NCBI RefSeq assembly: GCF_019799965.1
Contig: NZ_JABGCJ010000006.1
Coordinates: 1 to 64,000, forward strand
DNA length: 64,000 bases
Direction: 5' to 3'
From: Modestobacter italicus
GTDB taxonomy: Bacteria; Actinomycetota; Actinomycetes; Mycobacteriales; Geodermatophilaceae
Made by a program: the position numbers and the translations under genes. The notes under the pieces were generated by a model that did no database searches, had not been told where the DNA came from, and saw nothing but the letters and a program-made list of their open reading frames with translations. This document shows, one piece after another, positions 49,887 through 57,826 of this stretch. Positions within the stretch are counted from its first letter, which is position 1. Every line of letters starts with the position of its first letter.

Positions 49887-51413
49887 ATGAGCCCACTGCC
49901 GTCGGAAGACCACGTCACCTCGCCCGTCGCAGTGCCACGCGCCGGCCTCCGGGCGTGGGCGGCGGTGGCTGCGCTCACGCTGGCGGTGACCCTGCTGGCG
50001 GTCGACGGCACCGTGCTCGCCCTCGCCGCACCGGCGCTCACCGCCGACCTCGCGCCCACCGCTGCGCAGCTGCTCTGGATCGGCGACGCCTACTCCTTCG
50101 CCCTCGCCGGGCTGCTGATCACCATGGGCACGCTCGCCGACCGGATCGGGCGCCGCCGTCTGCTGCTGATCGGCGTCACCGGCTTCGGGCTGGCATCCCT
50201 CCTCGCCGCGTTCGCGCCCAGCGCCGGCTGGCTGATCGCCGCACGGGTGCTGCTGGGCGTCGCCGGCGCGACCTTGATGCCCTCGACGCTGTCGATCGTC
50301 CGCAACCTCTTCCCCGACGCCCGCCAGCGCACCCGGGCCATCGCCGTGTGGGCGGCAGGCAGCTCCGGCGGGGCCGCCCTCGGCCCGCTGGTCGGTGGCG
50401 CGCTGCTCGAGCACTTCTGGTGGGGGTCGGTCTTCCTGATCAACCTGCCGGTCATGGTGGTGGTGCTCGTCGCGGTCGCACTGGTCGTCCCGGAGTCCCG
50501 CAACCCCCGACCCGGCCGGTTCGACCTGCTGAGCGCTGGACTGTCGGTGCTCGCGATCGTGTCGGTGGTGTGGGCGGTCAAGCACACCGCACAGGCCGGC
50601 GCCGACCTCGCCGGCGCCGCCACCGCCGCCCTCGGCCTGGCCGGTGGGGTGGCGTTCGTCCGGCGGCAGCGGCGGCTGCCGAGCCCCCTGGTGGACGTCG
50701 GCCTGTTCGCCCGGCCGGCGTTCAGTGGCACCCTGCTCTCCAGCCTCATCGCCGTCTTCGCCTTCAGCGGCCTGCTCTTCTTCTTCTCGCAGTACCTCCA
50801 GCTGGTGCAGGGCTGGTCGCCGTTCCAGGCGGGTCTGCGCGAGCTGCCGCTGACCATCGCCGCCGTCCTGGTGGTCGCGGTCGTCTCCCCGCTGCTGACC
50901 CGGCTGGGCATGGGGCGCACGCTGGGGCTGTCGCTCCTGGTGGCCGCGGTCGGCCTGGGCGTGCTGGCGGTCGCCGAGGGCAGCTCGGGATACGGCGGCC
51001 TGGCCCTGGGGCTGGTGATCGTCGGCCTGGGCATCGGCGTCACCTTCACCGCCGCCACCGACGCAGTGCTGGGGGTCGTGCCGCCAGAGCGCGCCGGTGC
51101 GGCGTCGGCGCTGTCGGAGATGTCCTACGAGCTCGGCATCGCGCTGGGCATCGCCCTGCTGGGCACCACGCACACGCTGCTGTACCGCGCGGCGCTGCCC
51201 GAGCTGCCCGGCACCACGGACGCCGTCCGGGAGTCACTGGCGACCGCGGCCGCCACCGTGCCCGACGTCGAGGTGCTGGCCGCTGCCCGCGAGGCGTTCA
51301 GCTCGGCCATGCAGGTGACCTCGGCGATCGCCGCCGTCCTGCTGGTCGTGGCCGGCGTCATCGCGTGGCGGCTCGTCCCCTCCACGCGCCTCCGGCCGGC
51401 CCCGCCGTCCTGA
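49887..51413 (+). CDS. MFS drug exporter, DHA2 (14-helix) family
   Basis: A 508-residue proton-coupled exporter with about 14 helices. Motif A is GTLADRIGRRRLLLIG in the helix 2-3 loop; motif C-like GRWxxGxxxG elements and LLFFFSQYLQLVQGWSPF follow. The opening VDGTVLALAAPALTADLAPT is typical of EmrB/QacA relatives. The gene is behind a two-site TetR operator. Drug range not predictable. It ends 4 bp from a convergent hydrolase gene. Confidence 0.93.
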   Translation: MSPLPSEDHVTSPVAVPRAGLRAWAAVAALTLAVTLLAVDGTVLALAAPALTADLAPTAAQLLWIGDAYSFALAGLLITMGTLADRIGRRRLLLIGVTGFGLASLLAAFAPSAGWLIAARVLLGVAGATLMPSTLSIVRNLFPDARQRTRAIAVWAAGSSGGAALGPLVGGALLEHFWWGSVFLINLPVMVVVLVAVALVVPESRNPRPGRFDLLSAGLSVLAIVSVVWAVKHTAQAGADLAGAATAALGLAGGVAFVRRQRRLPSPLVDVGLFARPAFSGTLLSSLIAVFAFSGLLFFFSQYLQLVQGWSPFQAGLRELPLTIAAVLVVAVVSPLLTRLGMGRTLGLSLLVAAVGLGVLAVAEGSSGYGGLALGLVIVGLGIGVTFTAATDAVLGVVPPERAGAASALSEMSYELGIALGIALLGTTHTLLYRAALPELPGTTDAVRESLATAAATVPDVEVLAAAREAFSSAMQVTSAIAAVLLVVAGVIAWRLVPSTRLRPAPPS

Positions 51414-51417
51414 GGGC

Positions 51418-52110
51418 TCAGTCGCAGGCCGGCCCGACCGGCACGTCGACCTGTATCTCCGCGCCCAGCTGGGCGTCGACCAGCGGCAGGTCGTCGCCGG
51501 ACCAGAAGCTGCCCGGGTCGTAGGCGTTGAGCGGCCGGTCCTTGGGCAGCAGGCCCATCGCGGTGTAGGTGGTGGCGACCAGCTCGGCGCAGAAGATCGT
51601 GTCGTTCGTCTGGTGCCGGCGCAGCTTGCCGTTGACCCAGCCGTGCGCCAGGTGCCGGGTGGTCGGGAACGGCTTGCCGTCCAGCCGGGCGATGGTGCGC
51701 AGCACGGCGTCCTCCATCTCCCGGGTCACCCCGCCGTCGTCGGCCGGGCCGACCAGCTGCCGCAGCCAGGCCTGCTGCCCGTACCGCTTCTTCCACACGC
51801 AGACGGCGTCGGACAGGTCGTGCAGCTGGACGCCGCGCTGGTGCCGGCCGGACCACACGTCGGCCAGCGAGTGCCCCAGCTCGGCGTGCCAGAGCAACGG
51901 CGGCAGGTCGTCGAGGACGACGGCCATCCCGACGTGGTTCACCGGGGCGTTGGTGAACGTCTGGATCGCCCGGTCGGCCAGCGAGGCGCCGCGGAACACC
52001 CAGACGTCACCGGTCCGGGTCAGCTCGACGGCCTCGTGCAGCGACAACACACGACCGGAGGTGCGGGACACCGCACGAGAGTGAGCCACACCACTACCGT
52101 AACGGCTCAT
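51418..52110 (-). CDS. YiiX/permuted NlpC-P60-like cysteine hydrolase
   Basis: A 230-residue protein, probably cytosolic (no signal peptide). Order of catalytic features fits permuted papain-like folds: TGDVWVF, the catalytic His in PVNHVGMAV, and the catalytic Cys in TIFCAELVATTY, with the Cys after the His as in YiiX. Related enzymes cleave amide or ester bonds in peptidoglycan or lipids. The substrate is unknown. Its start ATG shares the CATG at 52108-52111 with the divergent small gene. GAGGGG is a good ribosome site. Confidence 0.75.
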   Translation of the reverse strand: MSRYGSGVAHSRAVSRTSGRVLSLHEAVELTRTGDVWVFRGASLADRAIQTFTNAPVNHVGMAVVLDDLPPLLWHAELGHSLADVWSGRHQRGVQLHDLSDAVCVWKKRYGQQAWLRQLVGPADDGGVTREMEDAVLRTIARLDGKPFPTTRHLAHGWVNGKLRRHQTNDTIFCAELVATTYTAMGLLPKDRPLNAYDPGSFWSGDDLPLVDAQLGAEIQVDVPVGPACD

Positions 52111-52378
52111 GCGCCCCTCGAAGCTGCTCGGAGTCGCCGGGATCGTCGGCGTGGCCGCGACCGGCGCCGTCCTGGTCCGCCACGAACGCCACCGCCGGGC
52201 CTACTCCGCCGAGGAGGTGCGGGCCCGGCTGCAGGGCCGGGTGGCCGAGGTCGCCGTCGCCGACGCCGACCCGGACATGGTCCCGGACTGGCCGGCGGAG
52301 GTGCAGCGCCCCAAGCGCCACCCGCTGGAGGCGCTGCTCAGCTCGGTGATGAGGATCGGCCCCCTCCGCCGCTTCTGA
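52109..52378 (+). CDS. Small membrane-anchored protein of unknown function
   Basis: An 89-residue protein: a short N-terminal hydrophobic segment (LLGVAGIVGVAATGAVLV, residues 6-23), then a charged helix (RHERHRRAYSAEEVRARLQG) and a basic C-terminus. It is not in a family I recognise. The ATG at 52109 overlaps the divergent hydrolase start in one CATG. TACCGT at 52095-52100 is a candidate -10, 8 nt upstream, which suggests a leaderless or nearly leaderless message. Coding by codon bias; function unknown. Confidence 0.7.
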   Translation: MRPSKLLGVAGIVGVAATGAVLVRHERHRRAYSAEEVRARLQGRVAEVAVADADPDMVPDWPAEVQRPKRHPLEALLSSVMRIGPLRRF

Positions 52379-52405
52379 GCCTGGCCCCCGCCCGTTGCGG
52401 GACCC

Positions 52406-53233
52406 TCACCCCGCGCCGGGTGGCAGGGCCGCACCCTCGTCCTTGAGGACGACCCCGGAGGCGCCGAGCTGGCGGGAGGCCTGGAGCAGCGCCACCAGGG
52501 TGTCGGCCGCCTGCGCGTAGCCGAGCCCGTGCGGGGGGCGGACGTTGGAGATGCAGTTGCGCTCGGAGTCCGCCCGCCCCGGCCGCGGGCCGTGGGTCAG
52601 GTACAGGCCGAGGCTGTCGGCGGAGCTGAGCCCCGGCCGCTCCCCCACTGCGACGACGACGATCCCGGCGTCCAGCGCCTCACCGACCGGGTCACCCAGG
52701 GCCACCCGGGCCTGGTGGGCGAGCACCAGCGGTGCGACCGACCAGCCGGGGAGCCGGTCCAGCACCGCGGCCACCGTGCCGGCGGCGTGCTCGTGGACCG
52801 CGCGCGGGGACAGCCCGTCGGCGACCACCAGCGCCAGGTCGTGTGGTCCACCGGGCAGCCGCGTGCCCTGGGCCAGCTGCCGGCCGAGGTCCGGGCGCTG
52901 CAGGTAGGTCGTGCGGTCCGGCGCCCGGCTGTGCACCTCGAGCACCTCGAGTCCGACACCTGCCACGGCGAGCGCCGTGCGCACCCGGTCGGCGTCCAGT
53001 GCGGTGTGCACCGCGTCCCGGGCGGCCGCGTGCGCCGCCCGGAACTCCAGCTCACGCGACGTCGGCAGCCCGTCGCCGGCCCGGCCCAGCGCCACCCGCG
53101 CCCGGGTCGCGTCCCGCAGCACCGCCCACGGGTCGGCGTTCCGGCCATGTTCGCCAACATGGCCGTAGTGGGCCGACGGCCGGTCCGCCGTGTTCTGGCC
53201 ATGTTGGCCAACATGGCCGTTGGGGGTGGTCAT
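52406..53233 (-). CDS. eutC: Ethanolamine ammonia-lyase small subunit
   Basis: A 275-residue subunit of the adenosylcobalamin-dependent enzyme that splits ethanolamine to acetaldehyde and ammonia. Core motifs are ARVALGRAGDGLPTSREL, VVADGLSPRAVHEHA and GERPGLSSADSLGLYLTHGP. The ATG at 53233 overlaps the eutB stop (ATGA), which secures the start. The first ~37 residues (GHVGQHGQ, then GHVGEHGR) come from a palindromic repeat pair and precede DPWAVLRD, where EutC proteins normally begin. Last gene of eat-eutB-eutC. Confidence 0.95.
   Translation of the reverse strand: MTTPNGHVGQHGQNTADRPSAHYGHVGEHGRNADPWAVLRDATRARVALGRAGDGLPTSRELEFRAAHAAARDAVHTALDADRVRTALAVAGVGLEVLEVHSRAPDRTTYLQRPDLGRQLAQGTRLPGGPHDLALVVADGLSPRAVHEHAAGTVAAVLDRLPGWSVAPLVLAHQARVALGDPVGEALDAGIVVVAVGERPGLSSADSLGLYLTHGPRPGRADSERNCISNVRPPHGLGYAQAADTLVALLQASRQLGASGVVLKDEGAALPPGAG
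53143..53218. repeat. Pair of 22-bp palindromes inside the 5' end of eutC
   Basis: Copies at 53143-53164 and 53197-53218 use the arms GGCCATGTTG and CAACATGGCC. The second is perfect, and the first reads GGCCATGTTC on the plus strand. The start-to-start distance is 54 nt with a 32-nt spacer, exactly as in cydDC, but the spacer sequence is unrelated. On the coding strand they read GHVGQHGQ and GHVGEHGR. Confidence 0.95.
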
Positions 53234-54639
53234 CGGGCGGCGGCGAGGAGGGCGCGGGCAGCCGGGGCGTCGGGGGTCAGCTCGCGCACCCGGCCGGCGT
53301 TGTCGAGCAGGTCCATCCGGGCCAGCCACGCCTCGAACTCCGGCGCGGGGCGCAGGTCCAGCACCGAGCGGGCGGTGAGCACGTCGGTGAACGACAGCGA
53401 CTGGTAGTGCAGCATCACGTCGTCCGAGCCCGGGACGGCGATGACGAACGCGCAGCCCGCCGCCCCCAGCAGCAGGGTGAGGACGTCGGTGTCGTCGCCG
53501 TCGACGTCGGTGTGGTTGGTGTAGCAGACGTCCACGCCCATCGGCAGGCCGAGCAGCTTGCCGCAGAAGTGGTCCTCCAGCCCGGCCCGGATCACCTGCT
53601 TGCCGTCGTAGAGGTACTCCGGGCCGATGAACCCGACGACGGTGTTGACCAGCAGCGGGTCGAAGTGCCGGGCGACCCCGTAGGCGCGGCACTCCAGCGT
53701 CTGCTGGTCGACCGGCCCGTCGACGCCGTGGTGCGCGTCGGCCGACAGCGCCGAGCCCTGCCCGGTCTCGAAGTAGGTGACGTTGCTGCCGACCGTGCCC
53801 CGGCCCAGCTCCAGCGCGCCGGCGCGGGCCTCGGTGAGCAGGTCGAGGGTGACGCCGAAGCCCCGGTTGCCCGCCTGGGTGCCGGCCACCGACTGGAAGA
53901 CCAGGTCGACCGGCGCCCCGGCCTCCAGCGCTCGCAGCGTGGTGGTCACGTGCGCCAGCACGCAGGACTGGGTCGGGATCTCGTAGCGGCTGATCACCGC
54001 GTCGACCAGCTCCAGCAGCGCGATCGTCTGCGCCGGGTTGTCGGTGGCCGGGTTGATCCCGATGACGGCGTCCCCGCTGCCGTGCAGCAGGCCGTCCAGG
54101 ATCGAGGCGGTCACCCCGACGGCGTCGTCCGTGGGGTGGTTGGGCTGCAGCCGGGACGCCAGCCGGCCGGGCAGCCCCAGGGTGCCGCGCAGGCCGGTGA
54201 CCACGCGGGTCCGGCGGGCGACGGCGACCAGGTCGGCGTTGCGCATCAGCTTGGAGACCGCGGCGACCATCTCCGGGGTGAGGCCGCGGGCCAGCGCGGA
54301 GATCGCCGCCTCGTCGCGCTCGGCGGCGCGGGCCAGCAGCCAGTCGCGGAACTCCCCCACCGTCAGCGAGGCGACCGGGGCGAAGGCGGCCGGGTCGTGG
54401 GTGTCCAGGATCAGCCGCGTGACGTCGTCCTCGTCGTAGCCGACCACCTGCTCGGTGAGGAAGGTGGCCAGCGGGACGTCGGCGAGCACGTGCTGCGCGG
54501 CCACCCGCTGGGCCTGCGACTCCGCGGCGACCCCGGCGAGCACGTCCCCGGAGCGGGCCGGGGTGGCCTTGGCCAGCAGGTCGGTCAGCGAACCGAACTC
54601 GTGGGTGTGACCGCCCAGCGTCGCGCGGCGGACGGTCAC
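53230..54639 (-). CDS. eutB: Ethanolamine ammonia-lyase large subunit
   Basis: A 469-residue TIM-barrel subunit holding cobalamin and substrate. Motifs include GHTHEFGSLTDLLAKATP, DDAVGVTASILDGLLHGSGD, GINPATDNPAQT, and ETGQGSALSADAHHGVDGP with substrate-binding residues. GTG 54639 overlaps the permease stop (GTGA), and its own stop overlaps eutC (ATGA). No EutA reactivase or microcompartment shell gene is nearby, so this is the cytosolic form of the pathway. Confidence 0.97.
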   Translation of the reverse strand: MTVRRATLGGHTHEFGSLTDLLAKATPARSGDVLAGVAAESQAQRVAAQHVLADVPLATFLTEQVVGYDEDDVTRLILDTHDPAAFAPVASLTVGEFRDWLLARAAERDEAAISALARGLTPEMVAAVSKLMRNADLVAVARRTRVVTGLRGTLGLPGRLASRLQPNHPTDDAVGVTASILDGLLHGSGDAVIGINPATDNPAQTIALLELVDAVISRYEIPTQSCVLAHVTTTLRALEAGAPVDLVFQSVAGTQAGNRGFGVTLDLLTEARAGALELGRGTVGSNVTYFETGQGSALSADAHHGVDGPVDQQTLECRAYGVARHFDPLLVNTVVGFIGPEYLYDGKQVIRAGLEDHFCGKLLGLPMGVDVCYTNHTDVDGDDTDVLTLLLGAAGCAFVIAVPGSDDVMLHYQSLSFTDVLTARSVLDLRPAPEFEAWLARMDLLDNAGRVRELTPDAPAARALLAAAR

Positions 54640-56099
54640 CGGACGTCCTCCTCGGCGGCGGCCAGCAGCGCGAACTCCTCCTCGGGAGCGGAGGCGACCA
54701 GGTGGTGCCGGCTGTACAGGGCGAACCAGGCGATGAACACGCCGTAGGCGGCGAGCGTCCAGCCGGCGGCGACCGGGTCGACCAGGAAGGTCGCCAGCAC
54801 CGCCGCGGCGGCGAGCACCAGGGCGACGCCGGTGGTGACCGTGCCACCGGGCGTGCGGTACGGCCGGGGCAGGGCGGGCTCGCGACGGCGCAGCACGATG
54901 TGGCTGACCATCATCAGCACGTAGGAGACGGTGGCCCCGAAGACGGCCATGTTGAGCAACATGGCCCCCTGGCCGGTCAGCGAGAGGGCGAAGCCGATCG
55001 CGCCGGGCACCAGCAGCGCCAGCACCGGCGCCTTGCGGGAGTTGGTCACCGACAGGGCGCGGGGCAGGTAGCCGGCGCGGGAGAGCGCGAACGTCTGCCG
55101 GGAGTAGGCGTAGATGATCGAGAAGAAGCTGGCGACCAGGCCGACCAGCCCGGCGTAGTTGATCACCGTGGTGAGCCCGCCGGAGGCCCCGGCGACCTCG
55201 AGCGCCTCCACCGGCGGGTTGCCGCTGGCCGACATCGCCTCCGAGCCGCCGGCCCCGGCGGTGAACACCAGCATCAGCACCGCGAGCACCAGCAGCAGGC
55301 CCATCGCGGCGACGATCCCGCGCGGCATCGACCGGGCGGGGTCGCGGGCCTCCTCCGAGGCCAGCGGCACGCACTCCACCGCCAGGAAGAACCAGATGGC
55401 GAACGGGAAGGCCGCCCAGATGCCCATGAGCCCGAACGGCAGGAACTCCGAGGCACCGGCGGCCTCGGTCGGCGCGATGTCGGTGAGGTTGGCCCCGTCG
55501 AACGCCGGCACCGCCCCGACCAGGTAGAGCACCAGCCCGGCCACCGCGACGGCGGCGATCACCAGCATCACCTTGAGCGCCTCACCGACGCCCAGCAGGT
55601 GGATGCCGATGAACAGGGCGTAGGCGGCGAGGTACACCCACCAGCCGTCGGTGATGCCGAACAGACCGAGCGACTCGACGTAGGCGCCGATGAAGGTGGC
55701 GATCGCGGCCGGGGCGATGGCGTACTCGATGAGCACCGCCACCCCGGTCGCGTAGCCGCCCCACGGGCCCAGCGCCCGGCGGGCGAAGGTGTAGCCGCCC
55801 CCGGCGGTCGGCAGCGCCGAGCCGAGCTCGGCCAGGCCGAAGACCATCGCCGAGTACATGACCGCCATGAGGACGACGGCGATGAGCAGCCCGCCGAAGC
55901 CGCCCTCGGCCAGACCGAAGTTCCAGCCGGCGTAGTCCCCGGAGATCACCGCGGCGACGCCGAGGCCGGCCAGCAGCACCCAGCCGGCGGTGCCCCCGCG
56001 CAGCTGCCGCCTCTCCAGGTAGCCGGCGTCGACCGCCTCCGCCTCCACCCCCCGGCCCGGTCCGTGCGCTGTTCGGGCGGTTGCGGGCTCGACGGTCAT
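54636..56099 (-). CDS. eat: Ethanolamine permease (APC superfamily)
   Basis: A 487-residue transporter with about 12 helices. The family opening is LRGGTAGWVLLAGLGVAAVI, then SGDYAGWNFGLAEGGFGGLL, typical of Eat permeases, and LPTAGGGYTFARRALGP. The C-terminus is cytosolic and acidic. It is the first gene of eat-eutB-eutC, each coupled to the next. ATG 56099 has CGGAGGA a short distance upstream. An inverted repeat at 56190-56202 may be the operon's operator. Confidence 0.93.
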   Translation of the reverse strand: MTVEPATARTAHGPGRGVEAEAVDAGYLERRQLRGGTAGWVLLAGLGVAAVISGDYAGWNFGLAEGGFGGLLIAVVLMAVMYSAMVFGLAELGSALPTAGGGYTFARRALGPWGGYATGVAVLIEYAIAPAAIATFIGAYVESLGLFGITDGWWVYLAAYALFIGIHLLGVGEALKVMLVIAAVAVAGLVLYLVGAVPAFDGANLTDIAPTEAAGASEFLPFGLMGIWAAFPFAIWFFLAVECVPLASEEARDPARSMPRGIVAAMGLLLVLAVLMLVFTAGAGGSEAMSASGNPPVEALEVAGASGGLTTVINYAGLVGLVASFFSIIYAYSRQTFALSRAGYLPRALSVTNSRKAPVLALLVPGAIGFALSLTGQGAMLLNMAVFGATVSYVLMMVSHIVLRRREPALPRPYRTPGGTVTTGVALVLAAAAVLATFLVDPVAAGWTLAAYGVFIAWFALYSRHHLVASAPEEEFALLAAAEEDVR

Positions 56100-56189
56100 C
56101 TGGCGGTCCTCCGGCTCGGCACCCCACGGATCAGGTGCGGGCCAGCGTGTTCCCCTCGCTGCCGCCGGTCAACGGGGTGGGACGTCTCG

Positions 56190-56202
56190 GAACACGGTGT
56201 TC
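56190..56202. promoter_or_regulatory. Inverted repeat upstream of eat
   Basis: GAACAC-G-GTGTTC lies 91 bp before the eat start, in the 138-bp gap after the MFS gene. A further GTGTTCC half-site occurs near 56148. No regulator gene is adjacent. Confidence 0.45.
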
Positions 56203-56237
56203 ACACCCGGCCCGCAGCTCCCCGGCCGGCTGCCCGG

Positions 56238-57599
56238 TCAGACCTCCAGCAGCTGCAGGTCGCGCACGTAGGTGCCCGCCCCGCTGCGCACCCGGGTCAC
56301 CGCCGGGCGCACCGCCGCACCCATCGGGCGCAGCACGACCGCGACCGGCCGGCGGCCGAAGAGCACCGGCTGCGCCCAGCCGGCGGGCAGCGCCGGACGA
56401 CGGATCGACTCGCCGTCGATCCCGCACACCAGCACCGCGGCCAGCACCGCCGCCAGCGCGACCGTGCCCAGCGCGGCGGGCAGCCCGGCGTGCTCGGCCA
56501 GGAAGCCGATCACGGGCGGGCCACCGAGCAGGCCGGTGTAGCCCACCGTGGTCGACAGCGCGACCCCCGAGGGCCCACCGAGCGCACCGGCCCGGGCGAT
56601 GGCCAGCGGGAAGACGTTGGCCAGCCCCAGCCCGACCAGCACGAAACCGCCCAGCGCGACCGGCAGGGAGGACGTGGTCACCGCCGCCAGCGCGCCGGCC
56701 GCGGCGACCAGCGCGCCACCGACCAGCAGCCGGCGCTCGCCCACGGCCAGCACCAGCCGTCCGCCGGCCAGCCGGCCGACGGCCATCGCCGAGGAGAAGC
56801 CGGCGTAGCCGGCCGCCGCCAGCGCCGGAGCCGCGGACAGCTGCTCGCGCAGGTGCAGGGCGCCCCAGTCGCTGAGCGCACCCTCGCCGTAGGCCGTGGC
56901 GCCGGCCACGGCACCCAGCAGCACCAGGACGGCGGTCGGTCGCGCGGCGCGATCGGCCGGGGTGACCAGGGGCAGCGGCTCGGTCGCGTCCGGGGCGGCG
57001 TCGGCACCGACCAGGACCGGCCCGGCCCAGGCCATGACGGCCAGCCCGAGGACGGCGACCAGGGCCAGGTGCAGGCCCACCCCGACCGCGGCCGAGGCCA
57101 GCCCGCCGACCAGCGCGCCGAGCAGGCCCCCGGCGCTGAACGCGGCGTGCAGCCCGGACAACAGCGGCCGGCCGGCGCGGCCCTCCACCTGCACGCCGAC
57201 GCTGTTGGCCGCCACGTTGACCGCGCCGGTGGCGGCGCCGAACACCAGCAGGGCTGCGCACAGCCCGGCCACGGAGGTGGTCAGGCCGGGGAGCACCGCG
57301 CAGCCGCTGGCCGCGACACCGGCGAGCGCGGCCACCCGGCCGGTGCCGATCCGCCGGCAGAGCACGCCGGTGGCCTGCATGCAGACCAGCGCGCCCAGGG
57401 AGAGGCAGAGCAGGGCGACGCCCAGCGCGGTGTGACCGGCGCCGGTCGCGACGCTGACGTCGGGGACGCGGGCCGCCCAGCTGCCGAAGACGAAGCCGTC
57501 CAGGCCGAAGAGCACGGCGACGGCCAGGCGCAGCCGGTCCAGCGACGGCGGCGTCCGGACGGCCGCGGTGCGGGCACGGGGGAAGACAGAGATGACCAT
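56238..57599 (-). CDS. MFS transporter (YbjJ/fucose-permease-like)
   Basis: A 453-residue, about 12-helix transporter. It opens with FGLDGFVFGSWAARVPDVSVATGAG, whose core GSWAARVPD is the hallmark of YbjJ-like MFS proteins of unknown substrate. The NVAANSVGVQVEGRAGRPLL segment and a late GLGLANVFPLAIARAGAL resemble FucP. A C-terminal soluble part of ~40 residues follows. ATG 57599 behind GAAGG is chosen; the open frame extends 60 codons further without support. It lies upstream of eat on the same strand. Confidence 0.87.
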   Translation of the reverse strand: MVISVFPRARTAAVRTPPSLDRLRLAVAVLFGLDGFVFGSWAARVPDVSVATGAGHTALGVALLCLSLGALVCMQATGVLCRRIGTGRVAALAGVAASGCAVLPGLTTSVAGLCAALLVFGAATGAVNVAANSVGVQVEGRAGRPLLSGLHAAFSAGGLLGALVGGLASAAVGVGLHLALVAVLGLAVMAWAGPVLVGADAAPDATEPLPLVTPADRAARPTAVLVLLGAVAGATAYGEGALSDWGALHLREQLSAAPALAAAGYAGFSSAMAVGRLAGGRLVLAVGERRLLVGGALVAAAGALAAVTTSSLPVALGGFVLVGLGLANVFPLAIARAGALGGPSGVALSTTVGYTGLLGGPPVIGFLAEHAGLPAALGTVALAAVLAAVLVCGIDGESIRRPALPAGWAQPVLFGRRPVAVVLRPMGAAVRPAVTRVRSGAGTYVRDLQLLEV

Positions 57600-57826
57600 G
57601 GGGACCTTCACGGGAGGAGACGCGCGGCACCGCAGTGCGGCGCGGCGGGGGTCGGAGAGCACACGACCTCGGGCGCTGCACTCCACGGTGCCAGCCGAAC
57701 GTGGGTCGGTGCCGTCCAACGGGTGTCCGGAGAGCGTGAGTGTGCGCACGTCGGGGCCTCCCCAGGCGTCCGCCGTCACCTGCGCCCCGGCGGTTGCCGC
57801 GACGGCGCGGTGGGCACGGTCACGTC
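57600..57826. other. Divergent intergenic region
   Basis: This 227-bp gap separates the MFS gene and the hypothetical gene. No operator-like dyad or clear -10 is visible. A partial match, GACCTTCAC near both start codons (57603 and 57835), is probably codon-driven. Confidence 0.4.

Noticed and set aside
54945-54966. GGCCATGTTG-AG-CAACATGGCC inside eat, 20/22 identical to the palindrome family
   Set aside because: It encodes MLLNMAVFG in a membrane segment that is expected in this transporter family, and it is single. Chance convergence on coding sequence is more likely than insertion, although a search should test this.
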